DNA of 64,000 nucleotides, from NCBI GenBank assembly GCA_947561585.1, contig CANNZV010002539.1:1-64000 (forward strand). The letters run 5' to 3'. This DNA is from Caprella mutica. Lineage: Eukaryota > Arthropoda > Malacostraca > Amphipoda > Caprellidae. The notes under the pieces were generated by a model. The model was given only the letters and a program-made list of their open reading frames with translations. It did no database searches and was not told the DNA's origin. Shown in pieces: positions 13,860 to 64,000 of this stretch. Numbering within the stretch: the first letter of the stretch is position 1; each line of letters starts with the position of its first letter. A program made the position numbers and the translations under genes.

Positions 13860-14471
13860 CTGAGAAGTACTGCCAGTAGCGATAGGGTTAAAAACTTACA
13901 TTCCAGCAGGCTTGCTCTATTCAACTTCTTACAACCAGTATAGCCCATCAATTGGGGTAAAATATACCTACCGACTGAAGGTTATTGCTGTAACTGTATC
14001 ATTATAAATGAATATCGTAATTGATATGACTATTAGAATTTTAAAATATATCTACTTATTTTATATAATGCTCATTTTTAATATCATTTAAATTTTCAAC
14101 GCAGTCAATTATTTCCTTAATATACTTTTACTATATTATTCTTATTTAAATAATATATATTCACCTCCTATTTTATTATCTATTAAATATACTAGCCTGT
14201 TTGTATCTCTATCAAGGTATATACAGTAGTTTTGTTCCAGTGAGTGATTTAACATAGAGAACTAGGTCAAGATTTTATTTCATAGAGGTACCTACCTATA
14301 GGATTAACTTTCTACTAAGGTGAAACAAGATGTCTCTCTGAACCACATCTAACTAACTAACCAGTCTAAATTATAATAATGATTGGAAAAATATATAAAA
14401 AAAACAATCATGGCAATTGTGAAGGTAGCTCTTTTCAAGTAGATTTTTTTTCACCATTTCTTGGGTAAATT

Positions 14472-14650
14472 ACTGCTTTCGCTGAGTAGCTTTTCTACAT
14501 CCATGAGCTTGTCACCACCGACTGTGATAAGTGACAATGCTCATTGAGTCACTAACCTTTCTGAATGCTTCTTCCAACCCCTTGTATTTAATGTCATTTT
14601 AACCTCGGCGATATAGCATTTGTTTCTGAAGCAGACTTTAAATTTCTAGT
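14472..14650 (+). mobile_element. SINE-like dispersed repeat, longest copy
   Basis: The head CTGAGTAGCTTTTCTACATC and CATGAGCTTGTC recurs at 26918-26960, 27103-27150, 42485-42520 and 49786-49830. The tail (GCTTCTTCC, CCCTTGTATTTAAT, GAAGCAGAC, TTAAA) recurs at 47533-47628. This copy shows head and tail together, about 180 bp. No clear tRNA box A/B was found, so the promoter type is open. Confidence 0.55.
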
Positions 14651-14949
14651 AAACTAATAATCAATTTATATTAGCCGTTAAAGTTTTGATAAAATGTAAT
14701 CATCTTATCTGAACCCCTCCCTCCCCCCTCACTTTCCGAATAGCTCCACGACAAGAGTTCCCCTCTAATTACTAACACAGTGTCGCATATCAACTTCTCT
14801 GTACATTGTTTGACAGTTGCTTAACTTATTCTTCTGCCGAGTTGAGCACAATTCCCTAACTTTTGTCTAATGAATCTATAGTTCTAGCCACGCTAAATAC
14901 ACAGTCGACTGTGGGTACAGAAAGATGCTCGGTTTTTAGGTAGGATGTG

Positions 14950-15072
14950 GTATTTTGATTCGTATCCGTGATACCTCCTGGTATCATGGATATGAAAGAA
15001 AATAAAAGTTACATAGTAATTTTTTTTAGGATCGAAAATGTGGAACTGTCCCATAACTCGTAACTTACTCTA
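14950..15072. mobile_element. GGGTAAGTTC-family MITE, left arm lost
   Basis: The core CGTATCCGTGATACCTCCTG with its inverted partner and the right arm GATCGAAAATGTGGAACTGT...ACTTACTCTA are clear; the left arm is not. Confidence 0.7.
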
Positions 15073-16770
15073 CTCGCAAACCTGCTTCATCAAAACTGTT
15101 CGCTTTGATGAATTAGCGAATTAATTGGTTAATGCAATTCCTTTCGTAGATTGCAAGTGAGTTTATTATGCTAATTCAATTTATCATTCTTACACTAATG
15201 ATGGAGCTTAATTATGAAGACTCGTTAGATGTATTTGGTTACATCCGTACATTGTTTTACCTTACCTACATATTACCGTACCTACCTCATCATTACCATC
15301 TATCCCCCTTTTCTCTCAAGTCACTCCCCCCCCCCCTCTATAGCCATATGACCCCCCACCCCCTATGTTTCGTGACATCCATTGAGTGTTCATTCGCGCT
15401 ACTGCCCCTTTTCGTCACGCTTTTCCCTTCATTTCTCTCTAGAGCAATTAGGTGCAATTAATTAGTTGTAGTGTTTTATTGCTACGCCTCATGCAGAGAG
15501 AGAGAGAGAAGAAAGTATCTACTGTTTTATGCGAGATAACAAGCTATTGTAGTGGAAACTCTGTGATAGATGATGTGGCTTTTAAAGTCTGATATTTTAC
15601 TACACTGTAGGGTATTTGGACACTTTATGGCTATATTCTATCACCCCTTTTATCGGTATTGCCCCCAGGGGCTCTATCCTGAAGATGTCTGTGGTGAATG
15701 GAAGAGAAGGGGGGTGGTGTCCCTTGAGCCATAAACTACGAGGTCTTAATTATGTGTTAGGTAGACCCGTAATCTTAATTTACTATCACCACTTCATTTT
15801 CCTCTTCCCTCCACGAGTGCAGCCACTGTTTGGTTGTGTCCTTTTCCTCACGTTCCTTGGTGAGTGACTGCATTCACGGAGTAGCAGACGTTGTACCCCT
15901 CCTCCCTCTCCCTCTAGATTTAATGAATTTTGTGTCGGTATTGCCTATATTTTCTCGTCGCCTCTTCCAAGTTCAAACCATCTCTCTCTAAAGTCTGCTA
16001 TCTGCATTGCCACTGGATGTCTCATTTCGACTCTGTTGACTCATCATCTTCTCTCAGAATTTCTCGTTGGTTAACTAGTCGTGAGTGACAAAGTAAACAG
16101 AAACTGTTAGGTAAACATTCATCCTAACTTGTCAATATTGAGACCAGTTCTTCTGAAGAAATAGTGTGGAATATCCTATATTTTATAGAGTGAACAGCTT
16201 AATGTTTTTCCTGACTTGTTTTTTTTTTTCAATTCACTTGTATTTATTTTATGTGACCTTTGCTTTTCAAAACACCTTGAAAACACTATTAAAACCATTC
16301 TACCAAAAATTAGCGCTACATTCATTGAAATCACGTTAATTGTCACTATTGAAACTACTATACAAAAGCAACTAATGATTTAGTATTAGTCATGTTACGT
16401 GAACCTTATTTTTAACCGTTATTCACTTCTCTAAATTGTTTGTTAACGAAGCCATTGATATATCCATCCATCCCTCCCTCTCTCGCTCTGATTCTTCAAA
16501 AGGGTAGCAAATTAATGAAGTTCTACAAAGGTAGAACCCCTATGAAGTTCCCTTAATTTGCTCCAAGTGTTCATGTTTTTACTCTCCTCTTGTTAGGCAA
16601 CTTTGATTTTAATTATCGGGTTATTTGAGAGGCAATCGAACAGTCATTAGATATCATTATATGCTTGTTCTAGGAAAGGAATGATAGAATTTATTTCTAA
16701 ACATGAACTGTCAATGCTACTACCTATTCACAGTATTATTTGGTTACTATCTTACCATGGTTAAACTAGG
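15073..16770. other. Stretch without gene
   Basis: Contains pyrimidine-rich DNA with a C run at 15320-15360 and an AG-repeat near 15495. Two open frames (15168-15461, 15616-15867) have no family resemblance and skewed composition. Confidence 0.4.
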
Positions 16771-16856
16771 ATTTTGTTACTATACTATGATAGTACTATA
16801 CTAAACTAGTACTATACTATAATAGTACCATATTATAATAGTACTATACTATAGCA
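16771..16856. repeat. Palindromic AGTACTATACTAT-type tandem repeat
   Basis: Four or five copies of TAGTACTATACTATAATAGT and variants. The unit is itself self-complementary, so the stretch can fold into alternating hairpins. Confidence 0.75.
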
Positions 16857-16872
16857 TACACAATGAAATACA

Positions 16873-17068
16873 TAGGGTAAATTACGAATTATCGGTCGGT
16901 TTCACGTCTTAGGTCATAAAAGAAAACGACGGTATAATGATTTTTTAAATTGGTATCCATGATATTTGTAGGTATCATGATTTCAATAAAAATTTAATCA
17001 TCATTATATCTTTGTTTTCTTCTATGGCCAAAGATGTGGAACCGACCGCTAACTCCTAACTTATCCTA
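16873..17068. mobile_element. GGGTAAGTTC-family MITE with core
   Basis: TA-flanked; left end GGGTAAATTACGAATTATCG, right end ACTCCTAACTTATCC. The arms share the subfamily variant GGTCGG...GTCTTAGGTC / GGCCAAAGATGTGGAACCGA. Core with GGTATCCATGATA. Confidence 0.8.
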
Positions 17069-18714
17069 TGAATATATATAATTAGTTCAGTCCTATAGCA
17101 GTAATTATAAACTCATCAGCAATAAGAATCATCTTCAAAGTGACCTGCGGAATTCACGTAGACTCCCTAATTACTTTTCTTTAATAAGTTGATGGCAGTT
17201 GAATCTCGGTAGCAATGATCATTAGTTTACTTCGAAAGCGTCTGGGAAAAGTTCTTGAAGTCGAGAGGTGCGCTAGATCCCCTTTAACGTTATCTCGTTA
17301 AGGGGGGGCCGCCCCCTCCCACTCTACAGCTCGGCACTGTATGATGGTGAAAAAATACTGTGATGGGGAGGGGGCGGGGGTTATGTTATGAATAATGACA
17401 GTTGGAACTGAATTTTAGTGTTGCAGTTTTCTTATCTTTGCATGTGTTTAGATAATTATTCCTGATATTTAATATCTAAACACCATTCAAAAACCATTAC
17501 ATAGTTATTCAGACATATCTTCTAACTCTAAAGTATGTTAATTTTCAGCCAGTTCAATAGTTGGGTGTGCATAATATGTAGTTTGGCTTGTCTGAGGCTT
17601 CAATTGAACCACTTGTGGGTAATTGGTTTTCTTGACTGTCTTGATCGCATTAATTGAGCTATTAATTACTTACCCACTTGTTGTGTAACTTGTGCAAAAC
17701 ATTTATTTTAACTAATATAAGGAATTACTTAGACTAATTGTAACTAGTGCAATGAATTAATAACACTGGTTGTTACGTGTGTAAAAGTTCATCCGTATTC
17801 AGGTCATAAATTATCTTTCCTGTAGCTTTATCTGTCAAGTTTATCATTCTTATTATATGATACATATAACATTTAAATGTTTCACAATATGGCACTCCCA
17901 CCTTCAAGTTTCCCTTCATATTTCTATATTCTTAACATTCATGTAACGAATGTTTTCCATTTTTAGCACAGCTCTTCCTAGATAGTAACTAGGTTAAGGT
18001 CCCAGAGTATCGTAGTGAACAGATGGTGGTGTGGTGTGCCTCTTCCATATCACGATGTTCAAGATCAAGCAAAACAGGTGTCTCCTGCTTCCAGTCCTTG
18101 CCATTGACCTTGCATTTATGGTGGAAAAAGCAAGCACTGGTTTTTAAAAAAGAGAGAGAGAGAGAAGGTGAAACCTGTTCTGTAGAGTAATCAACCACCT
18201 GGTATCTGACCCACTTTGACAAAGGGGCGTACAAGGTCCCAACTTCTACATTCAAGTAGCTGGAGTAAAAACCTTTTGTTTGGTTTATGGCTGCACTAGA
18301 TTATTATCAAATAGGACTGATATTTAGATTAAATTTACTATAAAAACGCGAATGCTTCACGAACTTATTGATAATTAAATAAGGTATGTATTTTTTATTT
18401 TAAAAGACTACCAGAATTATTTCACAAATTCTTTCTAGAAACTTTCATTTTCTGCTTACGGTTGGCTACCCATCTGCAAAGTGTCATTTTAGTGTTTTTT
18501 GTAGCAGTTAGCGTGGATTGGTACCTGAAAGGCTACATACCAATCACATGGAACCAGCTGCAACTGATTCTACTTTCATATTACCAGAGCATAATTATGT
18601 CCAAATGATTTTCACCTGATTCGAGAGGCTCGTTCATCATCAAGCAGAGTGTAACCATCTGGTACCAGAAGAAATCTGTTTCTCGTAGATATTTTGTGAT
18701 GCAATGGAAGAATA
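17069..18714. other. Stretch without gene
   Basis: Nothing supported. A G/C block at 17300-17390 (GGGGGGGCCGCCCCC and GGGGAGGGGGCGGGGG) stands out. The minus-strand open frame at 17989-18255 reads through an AG repeat and has no recognised similarity. Confidence 0.4.
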
Positions 18715-18925
18715 TATGGCAGAATAGAATAAGAGATGTAGATGCATATGATAGAATAAAATGCGATATGATAGAATAGAATACTAGATGTATAGGATAG
18801 AATAAAATAAGATATGGTAGAATAGAATACGAGATGTATATGTATGTATATGATAGAATAAAATAAGAGATAAATATGTTATATTTCAAATGTTTACGAG
18901 GGATATGCATAAGTATATAATAGAA
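18715..18925. repeat. Degenerate minisatellite of ATGATAGAATAAAATA type
   Basis: About seven loosely repeated units of GATAGAATAAAATAAGAGAT with ATGTATATG links. The open frame of 121 residues on the minus strand (ILFYPILSYLI type) is its translation. Confidence 0.8.
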
Positions 18926-19214
18926 TAGAAAATTGTATATTCTCATATAGGATCTTCACTGTATGTTTTTTTTTTTGTGTCCAATATAAAGTAATGTTCA
19001 AAGTTTGACAGTAGCGTGTGACTAACCATTTCGTTAGTGGGACGTAGCACCAGCTGATGCTGGAGTTGCGAAACATCTTTCCCTCTCTCGAGTCTTTTCC
19101 GTGGTACTGTCTATGGATATTTACCAATATTGCTCAATGTTTCTACTTTCTATGCATTGCAGAAGTAGCTTTTTTTTGCATTTCAAAATTCAAACGTAGC
19201 TAGATTTAATGTAA

Positions 19215-19391
19215 CCCTTCACTGTTCGATGGGCCGTGTCTGCTGCAATTGAAAATGTAATATTTTAAAAAAATTGATTTCTCAACACCACATAATATTA
19301 TCAAAAGAGGAAAAAGTTTATCACATGTTCGCACATAATTTTGATAAGAAAACAACCAACGATAGTTGCAAATAAAGTGCACAGTGAAGGG
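19215..19391. mobile_element. piggyBac-like MITE
   Basis: The terminal inverted repeat CCCTTCACTG at the left pairs with CAGTGAAGGG at the right, flanked by TTAA on the right (19392-19395) and GTAA on the left. 177 bp, no coding. TTAA target and CCC ends fit piggyBac. Confidence 0.65.
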
Positions 19392-19395
19392 TTAA

Positions 19396-22077
19396 ATCAA
19401 CCACTGCACTTTTTTACCCACATATACTCTCCAGTTTGATCTGCTCTATAATGAGTGTTTGCGTGGTTCATTTCACTCCTTAATAGTTCTATCAGGACAC
19501 TTTCATATCCTTGTGTCCTGGCAGCTAACGTCTCTTTCTGATGTTTCACCTGCTAATTGCTTGTGTACGATGGAAATGTATTGATACATTACATGATTGT
19601 GTAGAACTTATTATTATGTTTGTAACTATATACATCTTGTAAAGAAAAAAAATTGTATCAGATTTTTAATTTGAAATGTTACTCAATATACGGTAAAGTA
19701 GTAATTAATCTAATATAGAATTAAATTTTTTAGGTACGAGATGCTGTGTATAGATTTGTTTCAAATTTACAAACGTGTTTGGCGTGTTTTGTTCCCTTAA
19801 ACCAATCTACAAGATGTTTAGCCATTAAATCAGGTGTGTATCTGTGCATCTCTCAATGTGCAACAAGCTTTCCTTGGCACCATTAGCGCCATCTATTGTC
19901 GGGGCATATCCAGTCACTGGCCTTGTCACTTTGATCTCACCCCCCCCCCTCTCACCCACTGCAGTACTTCACCACCCCTCTCCCACCCCTCCCCATGGGA
20001 ACACATACCCCCCTTCTGATGTAACCATTCGCATTCACTGGTCTCTCCTGCATCTATTATTAGTTGTTATACTCCACTTCTTTTATTGATGTCTATTCGA
20101 GGGATATGAATGTCACAACTTAAACCCTTGAGTAATGCAACAGGCAAAATTTGGCAGAATAATATTAGTGGAAACAAAAATTTCTCGTGAATGTTAGAGG
20201 CTACTTTGTTCGCTGGTATAAGAGGAAGCCGATATTTTTTAGAAAGCAAAATTGTTTGCAATTATTAGAGGAGGCCAAATATTACCTTTTTAATATTAGA
20301 AGAGGTCATTTTGCAACGTTAGAGCAACACGACATTTCGTCGCTCTACTGTGCCTTGTCCTTAAAAAGTATCCCTCCGATAATTGTCTATTGGTAATCAT
20401 TATTTACGGAGAATCTTCGTGGTTCAATAAAGTCTTATGATAACAGTTGTGACAATCAATAGTAAGAGATGATTCTGTCTCTCTGTCCGTCACATTAACT
20501 TGGCAATTATTCTGATCTGCTCAATTAATGGTTTCATAAATTAAATTTTGATTTTGTTCTGTTGAAAATATTGTAGTTTTCAATGAAATTGGTATGATAT
20601 ATGCAGTCATTTTTGACGGTATCCTTTCACTAGTTTGCTATGCAAATAACAATGATCTTAGAAACTACACTCTATGTATCAAGACTAAGTTAATAAAAAA
20701 TCTACAATTTTTTTTTTAAATGTGAAATTAATAAGTTGCGAACAACATCATACTAAAGGAATTTTGTTGACGGGTATGTCATATATTGGAATATTATTGA
20801 CGGGAATATTCCTGGGAAGAATACAATGGTCATAAAACATTTCCAGTGTGCTTACTCTGTAAGATTAAACATCTCAAGGCTAGATTTATTATTTTTAACG
20901 TTGTTTTGACACAAATTAAAAGATAATGAATAGTTGTGTAGCGTTGTTTCCCGTTGATCATATCGTGAGGAAACTAAATAGCGTTATATCAAGCAAGGCC
21001 GTCAAAAAATTAATAAAGAAGGAAATATCTCAAATCTACCGAAATATAGGCTAAAATTATGTATTGGAATTTTCTTTATTATTGCAGAATCTCCATTTGA
21101 AAGGAAATAATGGTATCGACACTTATCTGATCGATTTTTTTTATGACGAATGTCATATTTGCCTTCGTATTATTAAATTATTATTATCAAAGTATTTTCA
21201 TATAATTGATAAATCAAATTCATTGGCACCCCCATTCTCTGTAGAATGTCGATAATCGAGTATCTACCCCAGAAAGTTCAAATATCTCAATAACACACCC
21301 ATTAAAGTTACATGTTCAGCTTCTTCTTTCGAAGATGCCAGTCTCTGAAAACCCTTACGTCAGCACATTTCCATTCTCCGTATCCTGCCTACCACTCAGC
21401 AAATTGACAGCAAATAGTGTTGCTGTTTGATTTGAAGGCGAGAGAGCGAGAAAAAGATCCTCAGAAACTCTTTGGTAGACTAGATACAGGCCGCTATCAA
21501 TAAATTCTCTCTGGATTTTGGGGATTTATGTCTACCGCATCAAAGTGGGAGGAGGATAAACTTTTCTAACGTTTAATTCTTTGCCTGTCAGTCACATTTT
21601 AAGAAGTGTTGTAAGTTTTTAATAAAGTATCGGTATATTGGTATCGGTATTATTACATGGTGGTAATAAGATTTCTTGCGCTCACCTCCCCCATCACTCC
21701 TTCCAATTCATTTAACTTTGCCTCATAAATCTAGCTCCCTTTGCTCCCCATACCCCCTCTCTCTTCCTATGACCTAAAGTTCCCCTACAAATTCAGCTAA
21801 CGTCAAACCAAAGGAGTTCGACTCGAAATTTGTGTGCATATCATATCCAAAAAAGATCTCCAGTTCGGTCAGAAAAAGTGGTCAAAGTACGGAACTATTT
21901 ACGAAATATTGAGACCCGAAATACCTGCTGAAGAAGTTTGGACAGAACTTAATTTATTTCTTCTGAGCAGATTCCTTTCTTGTGTCCTTATCCGTGCAAG
22001 TTTGCAGACTTGTTCAGAAAATGGAGTTGGTAGTTAACGGACAATTTAGCTAGACGATAAGTACAAACTGTGTAATG
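19396..22077. other. Stretch without gene
   Basis: Apart from the dispersed repeat at 20270-20455 only AT-rich DNA with a C tract at 19935-20000. The open frames (19834-20089, 21834-22037) lack splice or family support. Confidence 0.4.
20270..20455. repeat. Dispersed repeat, copy 1
   Basis: Shares CTCCGATAATTGTCTATTGG, TAATCATTATTTA and GGAGAATCTT with 47150-47336, plus weaker similarity upstream (GAGGCCAAATATT, GGTCATTTTG). The region also repeats ATTAGAGGAGGCC-like phrases. Family unknown; probably a transposon remnant. Confidence 0.6.
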
Positions 22078-22283
22078 AGGGTAAGTTCAGTGATATCGGA
22101 CTGTTACACATTAACGATCATATAAGAAAAAACTTAGAATTATTATTTATCTTGTATTTTAATTGGTATTCCATGATACCTACAGATATGGATACGATTA
22201 GAAATAAAAGCTAAATAATAATCATAACTTTTTCTTAAATGATCGAAAATGTGGAATAGTCCGATAACTTGGAACTTACACTC
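22078..22283. mobile_element. GGGTAAGTTC-family MITE with core
   Basis: Left arm AGGGTAAGTTCAGTGATATC; right arm GATCGAAAATGTGGAATAGT, then ACTTGGAACTTACACTC. The core GGTATTCCATGATACC is slightly altered. Confidence 0.8.
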
Positions 22284-22514
22284 TGAAACTTAAACATAAT
22301 TTGTTTTAGAATTAAGTTTGAATTATGATTGTTTTAATTCTAATCATTGTATAGTGCGTACGCACGCTCAAGAGAGGTATAATGGTACTTACTTTGCCTA
22401 ATATCGAAGTTAACATATCACAAGGAGAGCTAATGTAATGAACTAAATTGCTACTCAACTCAACTGTTATTACTTGCCTCATGATGCAAAAGAAACAAAA
22501 TTAGAAGTCCAAGA

Positions 22515-22760
22515 GTGCCGATACACGGCGATGATTGCCAATAGACGTCGATGATTGCCAATAGACGTCGATGATTGGTGATAGACGTCGATGATTGCCA
22601 ATAGACGTCGATGATTGGTGATAGACGTCGATGATTGGTGATAGATGTCGATGATTGCCAATAGACATTGGTGATAGACGTCGATGATTGCCAATAGACG
22701 TTGATGATTTGTGAAACGCGTATCGATGGTTGCTGATACATGTTTCGTTGGCTGCCGATA
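22515..22760. repeat. Minisatellite, 20-bp unit, about 10-12 copies
   Basis: Unit CGATGATTGCCAATAGACGT alternates with CGATGATTGGTGATAGACGT; outer copies are diverged. Three overlapping minus-strand open frames (HRRLLAIID-type repeats) are translations of it. Confidence 0.92.
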
Positions 22761-23039
22761 GACGTTTTGATGGTCGCCAATACAGTTTGATATTTGGTGT
22801 TGTTTGCCGAAACATGTTTAATATTTCCGCTACATGTCGCTGATAGCTGCCTACTATTTATTATTATTACTATCATTAAGACGCTAGAATAATCCTCCAA
22901 GGCATTTCATCAAGATGATAAATGATGCCGTCACATATGCTATAATTAAGCTGTTAAAATCCATTATCTAATTATGCTACCTTGGACTAATATTGATGTA
23001 CATTCTAATTGATTATCGTTCGCTAAAAAATGCTCATAA

Positions 23040-23214
23040 GTTAAGTTCTGAGATATCGGATTGTTCCACAGTTTCGATCATAAGAAAAATGATATAGTTC
23101 TACAATTACTTATTTTAATTATTACCATGGATACCAATTGAAATGAGTTGAAATGAGTAATTTTTCTTATGATCGATAATGGGGAACTGTCCGATAACTA
23201 GGACAGTTACCCTT
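23040..23214. mobile_element. GGGTAAGTTC-family MITE
   Basis: Left arm AAGTTCTGAGATATCGGATT; right arm GATCGATAATGGGGAACTGT and ATAACTAGGACAGTTACCC. The core is reduced to one ACCATGGATACC. Confidence 0.75.
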
Positions 23215-24559
23215 CCTAGGTACTGTAGTTTTTGTGCAACTTATGAAGTAGTTTGACTGTAATTCTCTCCATCATTATTTCTTTTAAGGAGTGTATTTTT
23301 TTGTCAGTTAAAAATAAGGTAGAGTTTTTTGTGTGTCCAGGTGGTTGGTAAATAATTAACTAGAACATCACCATTTTTGGGCATAGTGATGACATTTCTC
23401 CTAAACTGTACCACAGGGTGATGATTAAATCACAGCCTGACTCAGGTGTGGGACATATATGTAACAAGAAAGTAACTAAGGAAAGATTTAACTATTATCT
23501 TCACTAGTGTAAGCGTGCTGTCAAAAGTGACAGTGAAGGTAGTTCAATTTATGTAATAATTATTATCCCTGACTCCGCTTTTCTCCAATATTTTCAACTG
23601 AATAAAATATAATTTAGTTATTGAAACCATTTATTGAACTGATATCAGAATAATTTCATGCTCATTTTATCAGCTTGTTATCAGTGTTATTAGGTTACTG
23701 TGACGGACAGACAGATTAAATTTCATATATCATTATAGTTCACAATAAAAAATGAGCTTGAACGTAGATCAGTTTTCAAATTTCATTTTGTTTCATATTA
23801 ATAATTGTAACTTATAGCTATGTTGTATATGTTTGATTTATTTCATTTGAAGAATAACTTCCGAATAAAGTATGGCTATAAGTCACATAGCTCACTAATC
23901 CCTTAAGATCCTTCCTTATCAGTTTTTGGTGGGCGTTTGCGTTAAGTGCTCTATATTATCAGTGCTGGTCAATAGAAATCACTCACACCTTGCCTGGAAG
24001 ACATACACGCTTCTATAGCACTATAGCAGTGCGTGGGAGTGGCTACTGTACTCAGTGTTATTCCTACGGTAAAGCTAGTCAGGACATTAATGTGCTGACT
24101 GTACTCGTCACAACACTGGGCGCGGTCTCTAACGTTTAAATGCTATGAAATAAATAAGCAGCTATCGATGTGGTCTGATTACGTACCTAACTACCTTTAT
24201 TAGCCTAATTATGAGTTGTTTTACTAAGTTACACGTATTTATCGCATACGCTTTATTTGGTTAGTAGATTACTCATGGTAAACTTCCTGCCAGATGTTCT
24301 AAAGAAATTAAGTGATTCAGTGGTACTTCAACTATTCAAATAAAACTAATATCTAAATTAAAGTTGTATATTTTGAGTAAATTGATTCGATGAATAAATA
24401 TGTATTGGATCTTTTTAAATTTTAATATATCATCTTTTTTATCATTTATATGTATATTTATTAATAGTAGTGTGAATGGTTGCATTGATTGATGTTTAAT
24501 AATTTTAATTAGTAGATCGTCTTACACAAGTTCTTTAAAAGATGTACGCACTGAACCGC
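23215..24559. other. Stretch without gene
   Basis: AT-rich DNA upstream of the presumed Rbfox promoter; nothing recognised. Confidence 0.4.
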
Positions 24560-25063
24560 TAATACGTACTGTGACGTACATACGCACATATCTACATGAA
24601 GAAACTTGAAAGTTTCGAAACATTCCCTTACAAAACATTTGCTGCAGCACTGCAACCTTGCGAACGTTCGTTCGTTCGTACAAGGGGTTCGTTCACAAGT
24701 GTACGTACGTACTAACGCACTCGTTCACACACTTTTGTTCCAAAACACTACGGAACTGCGATGGTACGTACTCCTTCATTGTAACTGTGGCAGTGGTTAA
24801 GTGAAGATATGTGACCGTAGCCTGCATTCTTTAGACCAACATGCATTTCTAACCTCTGGTATCCTGTATACCATTTGTGTAACGTGTATACCCTTTGTAG
24901 CATATATACGTTTAATTTCTTCTGATCTACGTGTAACCACGTGACTGCGTGTGTGTGTAATTTTGTACGTTAATATTTTCGATCGTAATCTGAGTGTTCT
25001 AAGGTATTTGTTAGTGTAGCTAGTGGTTTTGACAGTGAATTGCTGGTGATATTTGTTAGTGTG
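24560..25063 (+). promoter_or_regulatory. Probable promoter and 5' UTR region of Rbfox
   Basis: This stretch is richer in G, C and CpG than its surroundings, with repeated CGTTCGTTCGT and GTACGTACGTAC tracts at 24660-24710, and leads into the start codon at 25064. No TATA box or initiator could be fixed. Open frames on either strand here look like by-products of composition. Role inferred from position. Confidence 0.35.
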
Positions 25064-62955
<37,892 letters not shown>

Positions 62956-63261
62956 GTGAGTGCCCTTCTTTCTCACAGGGGATGTACCCTTCATAACCCC
63001 TGTCTGTCCAACACCAAACCTACATTCTTGGCCATTCAAAACAACCCAATTCACTCAGCAATGGGCACTTACAATTTTAGCAAATTTGAAATTGGTATCA
63101 TCCTAGGTTAAATTTTCGATATTTTGTTAAACTTTGAATAGCCAAGAATGAGTATTTTCTATATCACAATTATTCAGCTTCACACCCCTCCTCAAATTGT
63201 CTGTGAAAATTAGTCGAGGACTCTAATCAGATGCTGCTTCATTTTGATAGAACAATTAAGA

Positions 63262-63483
63262 TAGGGTAAGTTCTTAATTATCGGCCAGTACCCCATTTTC
63301 GGGCACGTAAGAAAAAACGATATAATAATAATTATTTTATTTTTATTGGTATCCTTTAATTTTATTGGTATCCATGATACCTGCAGGTATCATTGATGCC
63401 AATAAAAATAAAATAATTATTATATCGTTTTTTCTTACGTGCCCGAAAATGGGGTACTGGCCGATAATTAGGATTTTACCCTA
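63262..63483. mobile_element. GGGTAAGTTC-family MITE, near-perfect palindrome with core
   Basis: TA-flanked. Both arms share private variants (CAGTACCCCATTTTCGGGCA, mirrored as TGCCCGAAAATGGGGTACTG). Core GGTATCCATGATACCTGCAG. One arm has a 17-bp repeat of TTTTATTGGTATCC. Downstream of exon 11. Confidence 0.95.
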
Positions 63484-64000
63484 ATGTAAAAATCTGTTTC
63501 GAGTCCTTATTTCCATTTCTAGACAAATTTGTTATTTTTTTTATAGTGTATTTCATGGGAGCATTCTCCCTATAATTTTTCTAACACCCATTAGTCTCAC
63601 ACTAAACCCCTATATTCCTAATATGGTGTCCTGATTTTAAGTCGGTAAGAAAGGAGTGGCCTACTCTGTTTTTTTAGCGTTTTTTTTTTATTTACCGAGG
63701 TGCATGTTTAACTCACACCACCGCACTTAACCACCACCTTACTTACTGCATATGAAGTTGATTGCATTCACTAGAATCTTGCCTTCTGTACTTCTATAAC
63801 TGCTCTTGATGAATTCCATAGTCTTCCATCCATGAGTTTTTTTTAGTGTGCTATCAAGAAAATAATTAAAAAGTTATTTCATAGCTTCGAAAACCTGAAT
63901 AATATAAATTTATTATACGAAATTCTTTTCATCCTAAAACCAACTAAATTTTCAATCAATGAAAATGACCTAAATTTTGAACTTTTTAAATGTACGATAT
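63484..64000. other. Intron after exon 11, to window edge
   Basis: AT-rich; no exon recognised. One more TGCATG at about 63702. Confidence 0.4.

Noticed and set aside
18581..18946. 121-codon minus-strand hydrophobic frame resembling membrane helices
   Set aside because: Produced by the AT-rich GATAGAATAAAATA repeat; hydrophobicity follows from composition.
22460..22900. Minus-strand frames with YWQSSTSI repeats
   Set aside because: Translations of the 20-bp minisatellite.
62956..63111. Open read-through of exon 11 to a stop at 63109-63111
   Set aside because: A consensus donor GTGAGT ends the exon and the read-through peptide has no Rbfox character; intron retention cannot be excluded but is not supported.

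Overview
The window is animal nuclear DNA: AT-rich, dominated by introns, minisatellites and small non-autonomous transposons, with split genes using GT-AG introns. The one gene I can establish is an Rbfox (RNA-binding Fox-1 homolog) gene on the + strand. Its RRM is nearly identical to those of other animals, and the stretch ending RVQTKK is closer to my recollection of protostome Rbfox than of vertebrate Rbfox. An invertebrate, perhaps a protostome, is therefore my best guess; the sequence does not fix the phylum.

Layout. Bases 1-24,560 contain no gene I can support: AT-rich DNA with minisatellites (32-bp array at 1-500, 34-bp array at 6255-6802, several smaller ones) and scattered elements. 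From 24,560 the DNA becomes more CpG- and GC-rich, and the first coding exon of Rbfox lies at 25064-25123. A 23.6-kb first intron follows (25124-48693). It holds a 26-bp minisatellite, a probable recursive splice site with an in-frame 33-nt exon (32312-32344), and most of the transposon copies. Exons 2-11 lie at 48694-62955. The gene runs off the right edge, because exon 11 ends at a good 5' splice site in an open frame. The 11 exons sum to 1,182 nt (394 codons) with every junction in phase. The RRM is split over four exons, including a 54-nt and a 93-nt exon that match the vertebrate RBFOX exon sizes.

The window also holds about 30 copies of one palindromic, TA-flanked MITE family (ends GGGTAAGTTC...GAACTTACCC), many folding almost end to end into hairpins. 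Other elements are single or few: a hAT-like element with a perfect 8-bp duplication, a Tc1/mariner-like element, a pogo-like element, a piggyBac-like MITE whose end has been amplified into a minisatellite, and a SINE-like repeat, one copy of which is nested in a MITE with a 13-bp target duplication.

The most interesting signals are regulatory. Seven copies of TGCATG, the binding hexamer of the Rbfox protein itself, lie within 4.5 kb around the two 3'-terminal candidate alternative exons (57201-57239 and 60760-60910), one of them overlapping a weak 3' splice site. This suggests autoregulated splicing. The recursive splice site in the long first intron is the second lead. No rRNA, tRNA, CRISPR array or bacterial feature was seen.
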